A stretch of DNA of 64,000 bases from Phycisphaerae bacterium (GTDB taxonomy: Bacteria; Planctomycetota; Phycisphaerae; Phycisphaerales; UBA1924): contig JAEUIZ010000041.1 in NCBI GenBank assembly GCA_016793805.1, positions 1 to 64,000 on the forward strand, written 5' to 3'. Within the stretch, counting starts at the first letter, position 1; each line of letters opens with the position of its first letter. The notes beneath the pieces are model-generated. The model was not told the DNA's origin and did no database searches. It saw only the letters and a list, made by a program, of their open reading frames with translations. Positions 18,642 through 26,995 of this stretch are shown one piece after another. Position numbers and translations under genes: made by a program.

Positions 18642-19835
18642 ATGTCAACGCTGATCGCCCCGCACGGCGGGAAACTCGTCGAGACGCTCGCCACGGACGC
18701 CCGGATGGACCAGGCCCGGCGCGAGTCCGAGAAGTTGCCGCGGCTGACGCTCTCGGCCAAGCAGTCGTGCGACCTGGAGATGCTGACGATCGGCGCGTTC
18801 TCGCCGCTGGCGGGGTTCATGGGCGCCGAGGACTTCGAGCGCGTGTGCAAGGAGATGAAACTGGCGACCGGGTCGGGCAAGGGGCTGGTGTGGCCGATCC
18901 CGATCGTGCTGGCGGTGAAGAAGGACCAGGCCCCCGGCGTGGGCGAGCGGGTGGCGCTGCACGCGCCCAACGGGGTGCTGCAGGCCATCATGACGATCAA
19001 GGAGGAGTTCCTCCACGACAAGAAACTGGAGGTCCCCAACGTCTTCCGCACCGAGGACCCGGCCCATCCGGGCGTGAAGGCGGTGATGGACGAGGGCGAG
19101 GTCTGCCTGGCGGGTCCGGTGGAGTCGGTGATGGTGTGCGTGGACCCGGACGGCCCGGAGGCGTTCCTGGATCATCGCCTGACGCCGCGGCAGACGCGCG
19201 AGGAGTTCCACAAGCGCGGGTGGAAGACGGTGTGCGCGTTCCAGACGCGGAACCCGATCCACCGCGCCCACGAGTATCTGTGCAAGGTGGCGCAGGAGAT
19301 CTGCGACGGGCTGCTGGTGCACCCGCTGGTGGGCGAGACCAAGCCGGGCGACATCCCCGCGGCGGTTCGGATGGAGTGCTACAAGGTGCTCCTGGACAAG
19401 TACTTTGTCCACAGCCGGACGATGCTGAGCGTGATGCCCGCGGCGATGCGGTACGCCGGCCCGCGCGAGGCGATCCTGCACGCGATCGTGCGGAAGAACT
19501 ACGGGTGCACGCACTTCATCGTGGGCCGGGACCACGCGGGGGTGGGCAACTACTACGGCTCGTATGACGCGCAGAACATCTTTGACCAGATCGAGCACGA
19601 CCCGAGCAAGGGCGGGCTGGGCATGACGATCTTCAAGTTCGAGCACACGGCCTGGAGCAAACTCGCGGGCGGCATGGTCAGCCCCAAGTCGTTCCCCAAG
19701 ATCGAGGGCGACCAGATCTCGCTGTCGGGCACGGCAGTGCGGGACATGCTGGCCAAGGGCGAGCGCCCGCCTGTGGAGTTCACGCGGCCCGAGGTGGCGG
19801 ACGTGCTCATCAAATGGGCGAAGGGCGGGAAGTAG
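18642..19835 (+). CDS. sat: Sulfate adenylyltransferase (ATP sulfurylase)
   Basis: A 397-residue single-domain ATP sulfurylase that makes adenosine 5'-phosphosulfate from ATP and sulfate. Diagnostic motifs are QTRNPIHRAH (sulfate/ATP site), GRDHAGVG, and AMRYAGPREAILHAIVRKNYG. The length matches the bacterial/archaeal homo-oligomeric type with no fused APS kinase. The ATG has TTGGAG upstream. A possible -10 (TATTCT, 18612-18617) lies in the 70-bp divergent region. No APS reductase or sulfite reductase gene is in the window, so whether the role is assimilatory cannot be told here. Confidence 0.95.
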   Translation: MSTLIAPHGGKLVETLATDARMDQARRESEKLPRLTLSAKQSCDLEMLTIGAFSPLAGFMGAEDFERVCKEMKLATGSGKGLVWPIPIVLAVKKDQAPGVGERVALHAPNGVLQAIMTIKEEFLHDKKLEVPNVFRTEDPAHPGVKAVMDEGEVCLAGPVESVMVCVDPDGPEAFLDHRLTPRQTREEFHKRGWKTVCAFQTRNPIHRAHEYLCKVAQEICDGLLVHPLVGETKPGDIPAAVRMECYKVLLDKYFVHSRTMLSVMPAAMRYAGPREAILHAIVRKNYGCTHFIVGRDHAGVGNYYGSYDAQNIFDQIEHDPSKGGLGMTIFKFEHTAWSKLAGGMVSPKSFPKIEGDQISLSGTAVRDMLAKGERPPVEFTRPEVADVLIKWAKGGK

Positions 19836-19861
19836 TCAACGCGACGCGGCCGGCGACTTCG

Positions 19862-20965
19862 TTACGCCACCGTCACGCTCTTGTCCAGGTACACGTCCTG
19901 CACGGCGTTGAGGAGTTTCACGCCCTCTTTGAGCGGCTTCTGGAACGCCTTGCGGCCCGAGATCAGGCCCATGCCCCCGGCCCGCTTGTTCACGACCGCG
20001 GTGGCGACGGCCTCGGCGAGGTCGCCCGCGCCCTTGCTCTCGCCCCCGGAGTTGATGAGCGGGACGCGGCCCATGAAGTTGTTGAGCACCTGGTATCGGC
20101 AGAGGTCGATGGGGTGTCCGCCGTTGCCGTGCTCGTCGCTCCCGCAGAGGTTGGTGTAGACGCGCTTGTCCCACTTGCCATAGGACGACCCGCCGGTGTT
20201 GAGCGCCGCGTAGCCCCCGTTGTTGACGGGGAGTTTCTGCTTGATGATGTCGGCCTTGATCGTGGCGCCGAGGTGGTTCGCCTGGCCCGAGAGGTCGGCG
20301 GAGGCGTGGTAGTCCACGCTCTTGCCGTCGGCGCCCTTGGCCTTGAAGGCGGCGTTGCGCGTGTAGCACCAGAGGACGGTGACGAGCCCGAAGGAGTGGG
20401 CCTCCTCGAACATGTCGGAGACGTACGCGATCTCGTCGCGGGCGGTGTCGTTCCCGAAGTAGATCGTCGCGCCCACGGCGATCGCGCCCATCTCGTAGCA
20501 CTGGCGGACCGAGCCGAAGTACGACTGCTTGTGCACGTTGGGGAACGTGAGCATCTCGTTGTGGTTGAACTTGACGAGGAAGGGGATCTTGTGCGCGTAC
20601 TTCCGCGCCACGGCCCCGAGCACGCCGATGGTGCTGGCCACGGCGTTGCACCCGCCCTCGATCGCGAGTTTGACGATGTTCTCGGGATCGAAGTACGCGG
20701 GCTCGGGGGCGAAGGAGGCGCCGGCCGAGTGCTCGACGCCCTGGTCCACCGGGAGGATCGAGACGTAGCCCGTGCCGCCGAGTCGACCGGTGTTCAGGAG
20801 CGTCTGGAAGTTGCGCAGGACGGGCACGGGTCGGTCGGTCTGCGCAAAGACGCGGTCGATGAAGTCCGGCCCGGGGAGGGCGAGCGCGGACTTGCTCACG
20901 GTCTTGGACTCGTGCTTGAGGAGTCGGTCGGCGTCAGGGCCGAGCAGCGTGCGGATGTCGGTCAT
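19862..20965 (-). CDS. fbaB: Class I fructose-bisphosphate aldolase (FbaB/DhnA type)
   Basis: A 367-residue TIM-barrel aldolase of the DeoC/LacD-like superfamily, glycolysis/gluconeogenesis. Recognisable blocks are [40 protein letters not shown] (probably holding the Schiff-base lysine), and [10 protein letters not shown]. The length is close to E. coli FbaB. The start was chosen at the ATG preceded by AAGGAAC; the longer frame upstream has no support. It converges with sat, with only 26 bp between the stops. Confidence 0.93.
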   Translation of the reverse strand: MTDIRTLLGPDADRLLKHESKTVSKSALALPGPDFIDRVFAQTDRPVPVLRNFQTLLNTGRLGGTGYVSILPVDQGVEHSAGASFAPEPAYFDPENIVKLAIEGGCNAVASTIGVLGAVARKYAHKIPFLVKFNHNEMLTFPNVHKQSYFGSVRQCYEMGAIAVGATIYFGNDTARDEIAYVSDMFEEAHSFGLVTVLWCYTRNAAFKAKGADGKSVDYHASADLSGQANHLGATIKADIIKQKLPVNNGGYAALNTGGSSYGKWDKRVYTNLCGSDEHGNGGHPIDLCRYQVLNNFMGRVPLINSGGESKGAGDLAEAVATAVVNKRAGGMGLISGRKAFQKPLKEGVKLLNAVQDVYLDKSVTVA

Positions 20966-21331
20966 GGGTGGGTTCCTTGCCTGAGGGGCGATCATAGGAA
21001 CGGGCGGGGATTCGGAGGCGCTGCCCGGCCGACCGGCGGGGGTTGACAGTCCGCTCGACCCGGCGGTGGTTCGGCGGACCCATCCACGCATCACACACGG
21101 TCGTCGGTTCCCGCAGTGGTCGCGCTCGCGCGCGGATTGGTGCTCGGGCGGGCCACGCTCGCGACACGGGGCTCATCTTCGGCGGGGCCATCCACGGCGA
21201 GGGGTACGAGATCCGCGGCGACCTACCAACTCGCGCACGCCCGCGTGGCCGATGGCGGGAGCGAATCGTGTCCGCACGTTCGCTGCCATCCCGCTTGGTC
21301 CTCCGCAGGGGCAACGCCCCAAGGAGGATTC
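20966..21331. other. Intergenic region between fbaB and a dockerin-tailed gene
   Basis: About 366 bp between divergent genes. A lone TTGACA occurs at 21043-21048 but I find no acceptable -10 at 16-18 bp. Reading frames here are open only because of base composition. The last bases hold the strong Shine-Dalgarno AAGGAGG (21321-21327) of the next gene. No RNA gene or repeat was recognised. Confidence 0.5.
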
Positions 21332-22150
21332 ATGCTCGGCAAGTGTGTGCTCGCCGCGTGTGCGGCGATGGTTGCGTCATCGATTGTCCACGGTCAGTGC
21401 GCCGATTGGCGTGCCCGCGGGACGGGGATCTATTACCAGGGCGTGATCCGGACGTCCACGACGTGGGACCCGGACGGGGCCGGTCCACTGCCGCCGGTGC
21501 TCGTCGCCGCGGGGATCTTCGATCGCATCGAGAGCGTCGATGGTGGGGTCTCGCGGATCGCGATGTGGAACGGGTCGGCCTGGCAGCCGCTGGGGGCCGG
21601 GGTCACGGCGGCCACGCCCACGGGGTTCTCGCAAGTCTGGGCCCGGTTCTCGGAGGACGGCGCGCCGTGGATCGCCGGGCAGCCCCAGGGCCAGGTCCTC
21701 GCCTGCGGCAGCACCTTCGCCCCGGGCCTGACGCCCGCGGCGGGCTACGGCGGGCTCGTGTACCAGTGGCGGAAGAACGGGATCCCGCTCGTCGATGGGC
21801 CGACGGGCACCGGCTCGACCATCGTGGGCGCGACCGGTAACTTCGGCATTCTCAACGTGTCCCAGGCCGATGCGGGCGTCTACGACTGCGTGCTTTCCAA
21901 CGCCTGTGGGTCGAGCACGAGCCGATCGGCGACGCTCACAGTCACGGGGAACTGCCCCGGCCCGTGCTACGCGAACTGCGACGGGTCGACCACGACGCCC
22001 CTGCTCAACATCAACGACTTCGTCTGCTTCCTGAACACGTTCGCCGCAGCGGATCCGTACGCCAACTGCGATGGCTCGACGATCGCCCCGGTCCTCAACG
22101 CGAACGATTTCGTCTGCTATCTCAATCGCTTCGGGGCGGGCTGCCCCTAG
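21332..22150 (+). CDS. Secreted Ig-like protein with GC-type dockerin tail
   Basis: A 272-residue exported protein: signal peptide MLGKCVLAACAAMVASSIVHG, an uncharacterised N-terminal module (about 25-120, with NGSAWQPLG), an immunoglobulin-like domain (about 135-210; YQWRKNGIPLVDG and QADAGVYDCVLSNACG are typical Ig-fold strands), and the tandem dockerin tail CYANCDGSTTTP...NDFVCF / ANCDGSTIAP...NDFVCY ending GCP. AAGGAGG precedes the ATG. The NGSAW module is common in planctomycete exported proteins that report on measured values, but its function is unknown. Confidence 0.87.
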   Translation: MLGKCVLAACAAMVASSIVHGQCADWRARGTGIYYQGVIRTSTTWDPDGAGPLPPVLVAAGIFDRIESVDGGVSRIAMWNGSAWQPLGAGVTAATPTGFSQVWARFSEDGAPWIAGQPQGQVLACGSTFAPGLTPAAGYGGLVYQWRKNGIPLVDGPTGTGSTIVGATGNFGILNVSQADAGVYDCVLSNACGSSTSRSATLTVTGNCPGPCYANCDGSTTTPLLNINDFVCFLNTFAAADPYANCDGSTIAPVLNANDFVCYLNRFGAGCP

Positions 22151-22246
22151 TCCGTTGGACGCGGGCCCGGGCGGGCTTGACAGGACTGATACCATGCAAC
22201 GCGGGCGCATGTCGCGCCCGTGGTCTTTCCTTTGAGGAGGTATTCG

Positions 22247-23203
22247 ATGCGTTTCGCTCTCGCGCTTGCCTTGGCCGCTGGTGTTGCTTCGTCGGCGTCG
22301 GCCCAGTTGATCGTCGGCAACGACCAGACGGGCACGACCAGTCTGTACCACATCGACGTGGGCACGGGCGCCGCCACCCCGATCCTGACGACGGCAACCA
22401 ACGAGACCAAGCCCTGGGGCATGGCGTACGACCCCGCGACGAACACCCTGTGGTGGAACAACGGGGGCACTCTCTTTAGCGCACCGTTCAACATCGCGGG
22501 CCTGACGGTGACAAACCACGGCGCGATGACCTTCAACGCGGCCTCGATCAACTTCGTCGCTCTGGGGTGGTACAACGGGCAGTTGGTCGGGACGCGCAAC
22601 ATCGCCACCGAGGCCGTCTATGCCATCGACACCACGACGCTCCAGTGCACGCAACTCTACGTGCATCCGTCCACGTACGACTTCGGCGGGCTCGACGCCG
22701 ACGTGACGACGGGCAAGTTGTACGGGCTGACCGACGCCGCGCCGGCGCCGCAGGTCCGCGGGCTCTACGAGATCAGCGTCACCGGCATGACGCAGACCTT
22801 CATCGCGGGCTATCCCGGCACCGAGACCGACATCGACGGGCTCGCGGTCCACAACGGCCTGGCCTATTACGTCACCGACGGGCCCAACACCACGCAGGCC
22901 AGTTTCTACGTCTACGACATCGCCACGGGCACGCAGATCGGGACGCTCCCCTCGCCCTTTACCGGCTCGGGCACGTTCTGCGCCGCGGCGTTCATCGCCC
23001 CCGCCGGCCCGCCCGCGTGCTACGCCAACTGCGACGGCTCGACGATCACGCCGATCCTCAACGTCAACGACTTCATCTGCTTCAACAACCTCTTCGCGGC
23101 CAACGACCCGCTCGCCAACTGCGACGGCTCGACCACGCCGCCGACGCTGAACGTCAACGACTTCGTCTGCTTCCTCAATGTCTTTGGCGCGGGCTGCAGT
23201 TAG
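22247..23203 (+). CDS. Secreted beta-propeller-like protein with GC-type dockerin tail
   Basis: A 318-residue exported protein: signal peptide MRFALALALAAGVASSASAQ, then repeated beta motifs (VGNDQTGTTSLYHIDVGTG, GMAYDPATNTLWW, GLDADVTTGKLYGLTD) of the kind seen in secreted beta-propellers, then the tail CYANCDGSTITP...NDFICF / ANCDGSTTPP...NDFVCF ending GCS. The start is the ATG with GAGGAGG (22234-22240) upstream. No catalytic residues can be assigned; ligand binding or adhesion is the usual role of such folds. Confidence 0.87.
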   Translation: MRFALALALAAGVASSASAQLIVGNDQTGTTSLYHIDVGTGAATPILTTATNETKPWGMAYDPATNTLWWNNGGTLFSAPFNIAGLTVTNHGAMTFNAASINFVALGWYNGQLVGTRNIATEAVYAIDTTTLQCTQLYVHPSTYDFGGLDADVTTGKLYGLTDAAPAPQVRGLYEISVTGMTQTFIAGYPGTETDIDGLAVHNGLAYYVTDGPNTTQASFYVYDIATGTQIGTLPSPFTGSGTFCAAAFIAPAGPPACYANCDGSTITPILNVNDFICFNNLFAANDPLANCDGSTTPPTLNVNDFVCFLNVFGAGCS

Positions 23204-23235
23204 GCGGCCTCGCGACTCGACCGCTGATCGCGCAC

Positions 23236-23272
23236 CACCCCGCGCCCTTGGGACCACCGAGGGAGCGGGGTG
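23236..23272 (+). terminator. Probable terminator hairpin
   Basis: CACCCCGC (23236-23243) pairs with GCGGGGTG (23265-23272), extended inside by CCCTTGG / CCGAGGG with one wobble. The downstream CTTGCTTG is only weakly T-rich. It follows the dockerin-tailed gene ending at 23203. Confidence 0.45.
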
Positions 23273-23410
23273 CTTGCTTGAAATCTCCGGCCTCGAAGCC
23301 CGGCGTGTCGCATGACTGTCGGGGACGCAGTACGCTGATCCCGCTGGCCTCGTCCGCCGTCGGCCTTGTCGGCCTGCCCCGGGCGTCGCGCTCGACGCAA
23401 GGAGACCTCC

Positions 23411-24280
23411 ATGCCCGTCCAAGTGACCCTTGACATCTTTTCTGGCCGCCCGAACCCGACGATCCAACTCTCGGAGCGCGAGGCCGACGAACTCCTGGGC
23501 CGCGCCAAGCCGGGGAGGGCGCTGGCGAAGTCGGACGCGGGCGTTGCGCCCGGGCTGGGCTATCGCGGGCTGATCGTGGAGCAGGTCGGTCGGGCGGCTC
23601 GCGGGCTCCCGCGCACCTTCCACGTCGGGGGCGGCCGCGTCTTTGGCGAGGGGTTGGCGCATCGCATCGACGATCCGACCGTCGAGGCCGACTTTCTCGG
23701 GCGTCCGGAGATCGCGCGCAAGTTCGAGGTCCGCGAGTTGACGCCCGAGGTGCTTCGCAAGTTGGTGCGTCGCCGGTTCGAGGCGATCGAACTGTGGCGC
23801 CCGATCAAACTCTTCCCGCTGAAGGTCGTGTGCCCGTGCGCGCCGGTCTATGAGCCGGCGTGGTGGAACGACGGCGGGCAGCGCCAATGGAACAACAACT
23901 GCTACAACTACGGTTGCAACTACCGCACCGACACGTTCGCGCAGCCCGGCAAGGCCAACGGCGCGATGTACGGGGCCATCACGGGCGCGCAGGTGAAGGC
24001 CGGCGCGATCGCCGACGCGTTGGAGGACGCGCCGACCGCCAACAACAAGTGTCCCAAGTCGGGGCATCTGGTGGCGCTGGTGATCTGGCCCAACGTCGAC
24101 TTCCACTGGTATCGCAAGGGCCTGAACGGCCGCTGGACGCACAAGCCGGGCGGGACCGCCGCGACGAATCTCGACAACTCCGGCGCGCTCATCAGCGATC
24201 CGCGCACCGCCGATCGGGGCAACTACACGCAGTTCACGACGTTCATGGTCGCCAAGCATGGGCACACCAAGATCAAGTGA
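23411..24280 (+). CDS. FSGRPNP-module protein with putative cysteine-hydrolase domain
   Basis: A 289-residue protein with no signal peptide. The N-terminal module (1-100) begins VTLDIFSGRPNP and contains LGYRG (49-53). The C-terminal half has strongly motif-like blocks: NNNCYNYGCNYRTDTFAQPG (161-180, Cys164), GHLVALVIWPNVDFHWYRKG (His232), WTHKPG and NLDNSG, then DPRTADRG. An invariant-looking Cys before a helix, a His on a strand and a following Asn/Asp is the arrangement of papain/NlpC-type enzymes; that is inference only. AAGGAGA precedes the ATG. The next gene overlaps its end and encodes a free-standing copy of the N-terminal module. I cannot name the family. Confidence 0.7.
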   Translation: MPVQVTLDIFSGRPNPTIQLSEREADELLGRAKPGRALAKSDAGVAPGLGYRGLIVEQVGRAARGLPRTFHVGGGRVFGEGLAHRIDDPTVEADFLGRPEIARKFEVRELTPEVLRKLVRRRFEAIELWRPIKLFPLKVVCPCAPVYEPAWWNDGGQRQWNNNCYNYGCNYRTDTFAQPGKANGAMYGAITGAQVKAGAIADALEDAPTANNKCPKSGHLVALVIWPNVDFHWYRKGLNGRWTHKPGGTAATNLDNSGALISDPRTADRGNYTQFTTFMVAKHGHTKIK

Positions 24281-24611
24281 CGCGTGGCGTGTCGTCGCGC
24301 TCGTGTTCTCGGGACGCGAGGACCCGTGCTGGGACGCGCCACGGGAGTTGATCGACGCCGTGCTCGCGGGCTGGGATCGCGCCGCGCCCGCGAGCGCCGC
24401 CGCGCCACCGCCGCCGCTAGGCTATCGGGGGTGCGTGCTGCGCGCTCCCGACGGCCGCGCCTACACCGCGTTCGCCAGCACCATCACGCTCACGCTACCC
24501 GGCGCGCGGGCGCAGACGCGCGGCGACCCCGACCGCACGATCGAGCGATTGCTGCTCGGCTCGGCGCCGCCTGGCGCCATCCCGCCCGGCGTCGTGCCCA
24601 ACCTTCGATAG
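24258..24611 (+). CDS. Small stand-alone FSGRxxP-module protein
   Basis: A 117-residue protein whose core (VVALVFSGREDPCWDAP, then LGYRGCVLRAPDGR, then DPDRTIERLLLGSAP) parallels the first 100 residues of the preceding protein (LDIFSGRPNP, LGYRGLIVE, DDPTVEADFLGRPE). It overlaps that gene by 23 bp in another frame and has no ribosome-binding site of its own, so it is probably translated by coupling. Cys/Trp follow the SGRxxP motif. The partner relation suggests the two products act together, perhaps as enzyme and regulator; this is inference. Confidence 0.6.
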   Translation: MGTPRSSDAWRVVALVFSGREDPCWDAPRELIDAVLAGWDRAAPASAAAPPPPLGYRGCVLRAPDGRAYTAFASTITLTLPGARAQTRGDPDRTIERLLLGSAPPGAIPPGVVPNLR

Positions 24612-24646
24612 TCGTGGTTGCGAGGGTGGTATGACAGAGCAGAGGG

Positions 24647-24850
24647 CTACCGGCGCGCCACGTTCAGATCGTCGGCCCGCGCCTGATCGCGCTGTCGCGG
24701 CCCCATGACGAGCATCGAACGATCTCCCGTCGCCGCCGGGATGGTGACGCCGCGGGAGGCGTAGAACTCGTCCCGCATCGTCCACCCGCACCCGCCGCCC
24801 GCGAGGGTGGCCAGAGCGAGAAGTCCCAGGCTGATCGCACGCCGACGCAT
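24647..24850 (-). CDS. Small lipoprotein
   Basis: A 67-residue protein with a lipoprotein signal: MRRRAISLGLLALATLAGGGC, lipobox LAGGGC with Cys21 as the lipidation site, followed by GWTMRDEFYASRG and a short polar tail. AAGGAAGGGAG lies upstream of the ATG. A reading frame extending further upstream lacks a sensible start. The function is unknown; it is likely anchored in the inner or outer membrane. Confidence 0.65.
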   Translation of the reverse strand: MRRRAISLGLLALATLAGGGCGWTMRDEFYASRGVTIPAATGDRSMLVMGPRQRDQARADDLNVARR

Positions 24851-25040
24851 CGTTCCGCTCCCTTCCTTCACAACCATCCGGTACGTCCGCCTTCGACGCT
24901 CGCGGCTCGAATCGGCGGCCTCCTGGCCCGGTCGATCTGTGCGGGCTGGGAGGCCGGGGTCGCCCATAACGTGCGGCGTGACGAAGCGGGAGCGCCACCG
25001 AGCCACCCGAAACCAACTGGCCGGGCCGCGCTCGCTGCAA

Positions 25041-25046
25041 TAGGAT
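25041..25046 (+). promoter_or_regulatory. Putative -10 element close to start codon
   Basis: TAGGAT ends 9 nt before the ATG at 25056. If it is a -10 box, the transcript would begin within a few bases of the ATG and be leaderless. The AGGA inside it could instead serve as a weak Shine-Dalgarno. Confidence 0.35.
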
Positions 25047-25055
25047 GGTTCCTCC

Positions 25056-25895
25056 ATGCCACGACTCGCCTTCAGCACCGTCGCCTGCCCGGATTGGACG
25101 CTCGCTCAGGCCGCTCGTTCCGCCTCGCAGTGGGGCTATGACGGCCTGGAACTGCGCACGTTCGGGTCCGGGTCGCGTGGGTTCGCCTCGGATCCGGCCC
25201 TGACGGGTGCCGACAAGGTTCGGCGCGTCCTCTCGGACCACGGGGTCTCGGCGGCGTGCCTCTCGACCTCGATCGCACTGGACGAGCCCGTGCGCCCGCC
25301 GGTGGTCGGACGCGTCATCGGCGACTTCGAGCGTCCGGTGCGACTGGTCAAGGAGGCGATCGACCTCGCGGCCGCGATCGAGTGCCCACTGGTGCGCGTC
25401 TTTGGGTTCCAACTCGTTTCGGGCGAGCATCTGGCCTCGGGCGTGCGCCGGATCGCGGAGCGGCTTCGGCTGGTCGCCGACGCGGCGCGGAACACGGGCG
25501 TGCGCGTCGCGGTCGAGAACGGGGGTTCGTTCTGCAAGGCCGACCAACTCGCCGACCTCCTGGACGCCGCGGGTGATCCGTTGCTCGGGGCGGCGTATGG
25601 CAATGCCGTGGCGCACGCCGTGGGCGAGGACCCGGCCTCGGGCGTCGCACGCCTTGGCGGACGGCTGTTCGTGGCGAAGTTGCGCGACGTGGACTCGGCG
25701 CATCGGCTGTGCGTGCCTGGCGAGGGCGAGGCGTTGTGCGAGCCGTTCGTGCGTGCGCTCGCGGCCCACAAGGGGTGGGTGGTGGTGGAGTGGGATCGGG
25801 CGTGGGTGCCCGGGCTCGCGCCAGCCGAAGCCGTGCTGCCCCAGGCCGCGGCGAGGGTCGGGGGCTGGCTGGCGCGTCAGGTCGCGCACGCATGA
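25056..25895 (+). CDS. Sugar phosphate isomerase/epimerase-like TIM-barrel protein
   Basis: A 279-residue protein of the xylose-isomerase-like TIM-barrel (AP_endonuc_2) superfamily: LAFSTVACPDWTLAQAARSAS start, WGYDGLELR, GVSAACLSTS, CPLVRVFGFQL, GVRVAVENGG, and VAKLRDVD near the C-terminus. Metal-ligand candidates are the Glu of ELR and of VENGG. The substrate is unknown, as family members isomerise or epimerise varied sugars and inositols. Its stop overlaps the queG start (ATGA), so they form an operon although their roles look unrelated. Confidence 0.8.
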   Translation: MPRLAFSTVACPDWTLAQAARSASQWGYDGLELRTFGSGSRGFASDPALTGADKVRRVLSDHGVSAACLSTSIALDEPVRPPVVGRVIGDFERPVRLVKEAIDLAAAIECPLVRVFGFQLVSGEHLASGVRRIAERLRLVADAARNTGVRVAVENGGSFCKADQLADLLDAAGDPLLGAAYGNAVAHAVGEDPASGVARLGGRLFVAKLRDVDSAHRLCVPGEGEALCEPFVRALAAHKGWVVVEWDRAWVPGLAPAEAVLPQAAARVGGWLARQVAHA

Positions 25896-26995
25896 GCCCC
25901 GACGCCGCCGCCACGCTGGCGCTGCGGCTGTGCGAAGAGTTGGGGTTCGCCGCGGCGGGGATCGCGGAGGCGGTGCCCAGCGCGCACGCCGACAACCTGC
26001 GCGACTGGCTCGCGCAGGGCAAGCACGGGAGCATGGAGTACCTGGCGCGGCACGTCGAGACGCGGCTCGACCCCGCGCGCGTGCTCCCGGGCGCTCGCAG
26101 CGCGATCGTCGTGGCCGATCGCTATGCGGAGCGCGGGAGTGTGGATGGTTTGACGCCCCCGATGCACGGCCGGGTCGCTCGCTACGCGCGCGGTCGGGAC
26201 TACCACGCCGTCATCAAGCGGCGGCTGCACGCGCTCTGCGATCGGCTGCGCGAAGCCATGCCCGGCGAGGCGTTCCGGGCTGTCGTCGATACCGCGCCCG
26301 TGCTCGAGCGCGAACTGGCCGCCCGCGCCGGGATCGGGTGGGTCGGGAAGCACACGCTCGTCATCCGGCCCGGACTGGGGTCGTACCTTCTGCTCGGGGG
26401 CGTGCTCACGACGGCCACGCTAACACTCGCGGGCGAGCCCGTCGCCGACCATTGCGGGACCTGCACGCGGTGCATCGACGCCTGCCCGACCCGCGCGATC
26501 ACGCCGTATTCCGTTGATGCCCGCCGGTGCATCTCGTACCTGACGATCGAGCGTCGGCTCCCGATCGACCCCTCGCTGCACGCGCCACTGGGCGACTGGC
26601 TCTATGGCTGCGACATCTGCCAGGAGGTCTGCCCGCACAACTCGGCGTCCACCGAGCGGCCCGCGCGAAATGCCCCCGCCCAGAGCCCGATGCGCGAGGA
26701 CTACGCCCCGCGTTTCGCCTCGCTCGACCTGCTCGAGGTGCTCGGGTGGGGCGCGGCGGACCGGTCCCGTGCGCTCTCGGGCTCGGCGATGAAGCGCGCG
26801 ACCCTCGCCATGCTCAAGCGCAACGCGATTCTGGTGCTTGGCAACGTGTTGGCGCGGGCTCCCCACGCCGCGGCACTCGAACGCGTGCGCGCGATCGCAG
26901 GCGACGGCGACGAGCCGGAGATGGTCCGCGAAGCGGCCCGCGCCGTGCTCGCGCGGCTGGGCGATTCTGCGCGGAGAACTTCACCAACGCGATGA
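25892..26995 (+). CDS. queG: Epoxyqueuosine reductase
   Basis: A 367-residue cobalamin- and 4Fe-4S-dependent enzyme for the last step of queuosine synthesis in tRNA. Marks are VVDTAPVLERELAARAGIGW with GKH, the first cluster motif CGTCTRCIDACPTRAI, and GCDICQEVCPHN for the second. The C-terminus has HEAT-like helices (ALERVRAIAGDGDEPEMVRE). The length is standard. The ATG lies in the ATGA overlap with the TIM-barrel gene. The final 15 bp overlap the end of the convergent membrane-protein gene. No other queuosine genes are in the window. Confidence 0.95.
   Translation: MSPDAAATLALRLCEELGFAAAGIAEAVPSAHADNLRDWLAQGKHGSMEYLARHVETRLDPARVLPGARSAIVVADRYAERGSVDGLTPPMHGRVARYARGRDYHAVIKRRLHALCDRLREAMPGEAFRAVVDTAPVLERELAARAGIGWVGKHTLVIRPGLGSYLLLGGVLTTATLTLAGEPVADHCGTCTRCIDACPTRAITPYSVDARRCISYLTIERRLPIDPSLHAPLGDWLYGCDICQEVCPHNSASTERPARNAPAQSPMREDYAPRFASLDLLEVLGWGAADRSRALSGSAMKRATLAMLKRNAILVLGNVLARAPHAAALERVRAIAGDGDEPEMVREAARAVLARLGDSARRTSPTR

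Noticed and set aside
21043..21048. TTGACA upstream of the gene at 21332
   Set aside because: No -10 match at 16-18 bp.
22177..22195. TTGACA followed by TACCAT upstream of the gene at 22247
   Set aside because: Spacer is only 7 bp, too short for a promoter.
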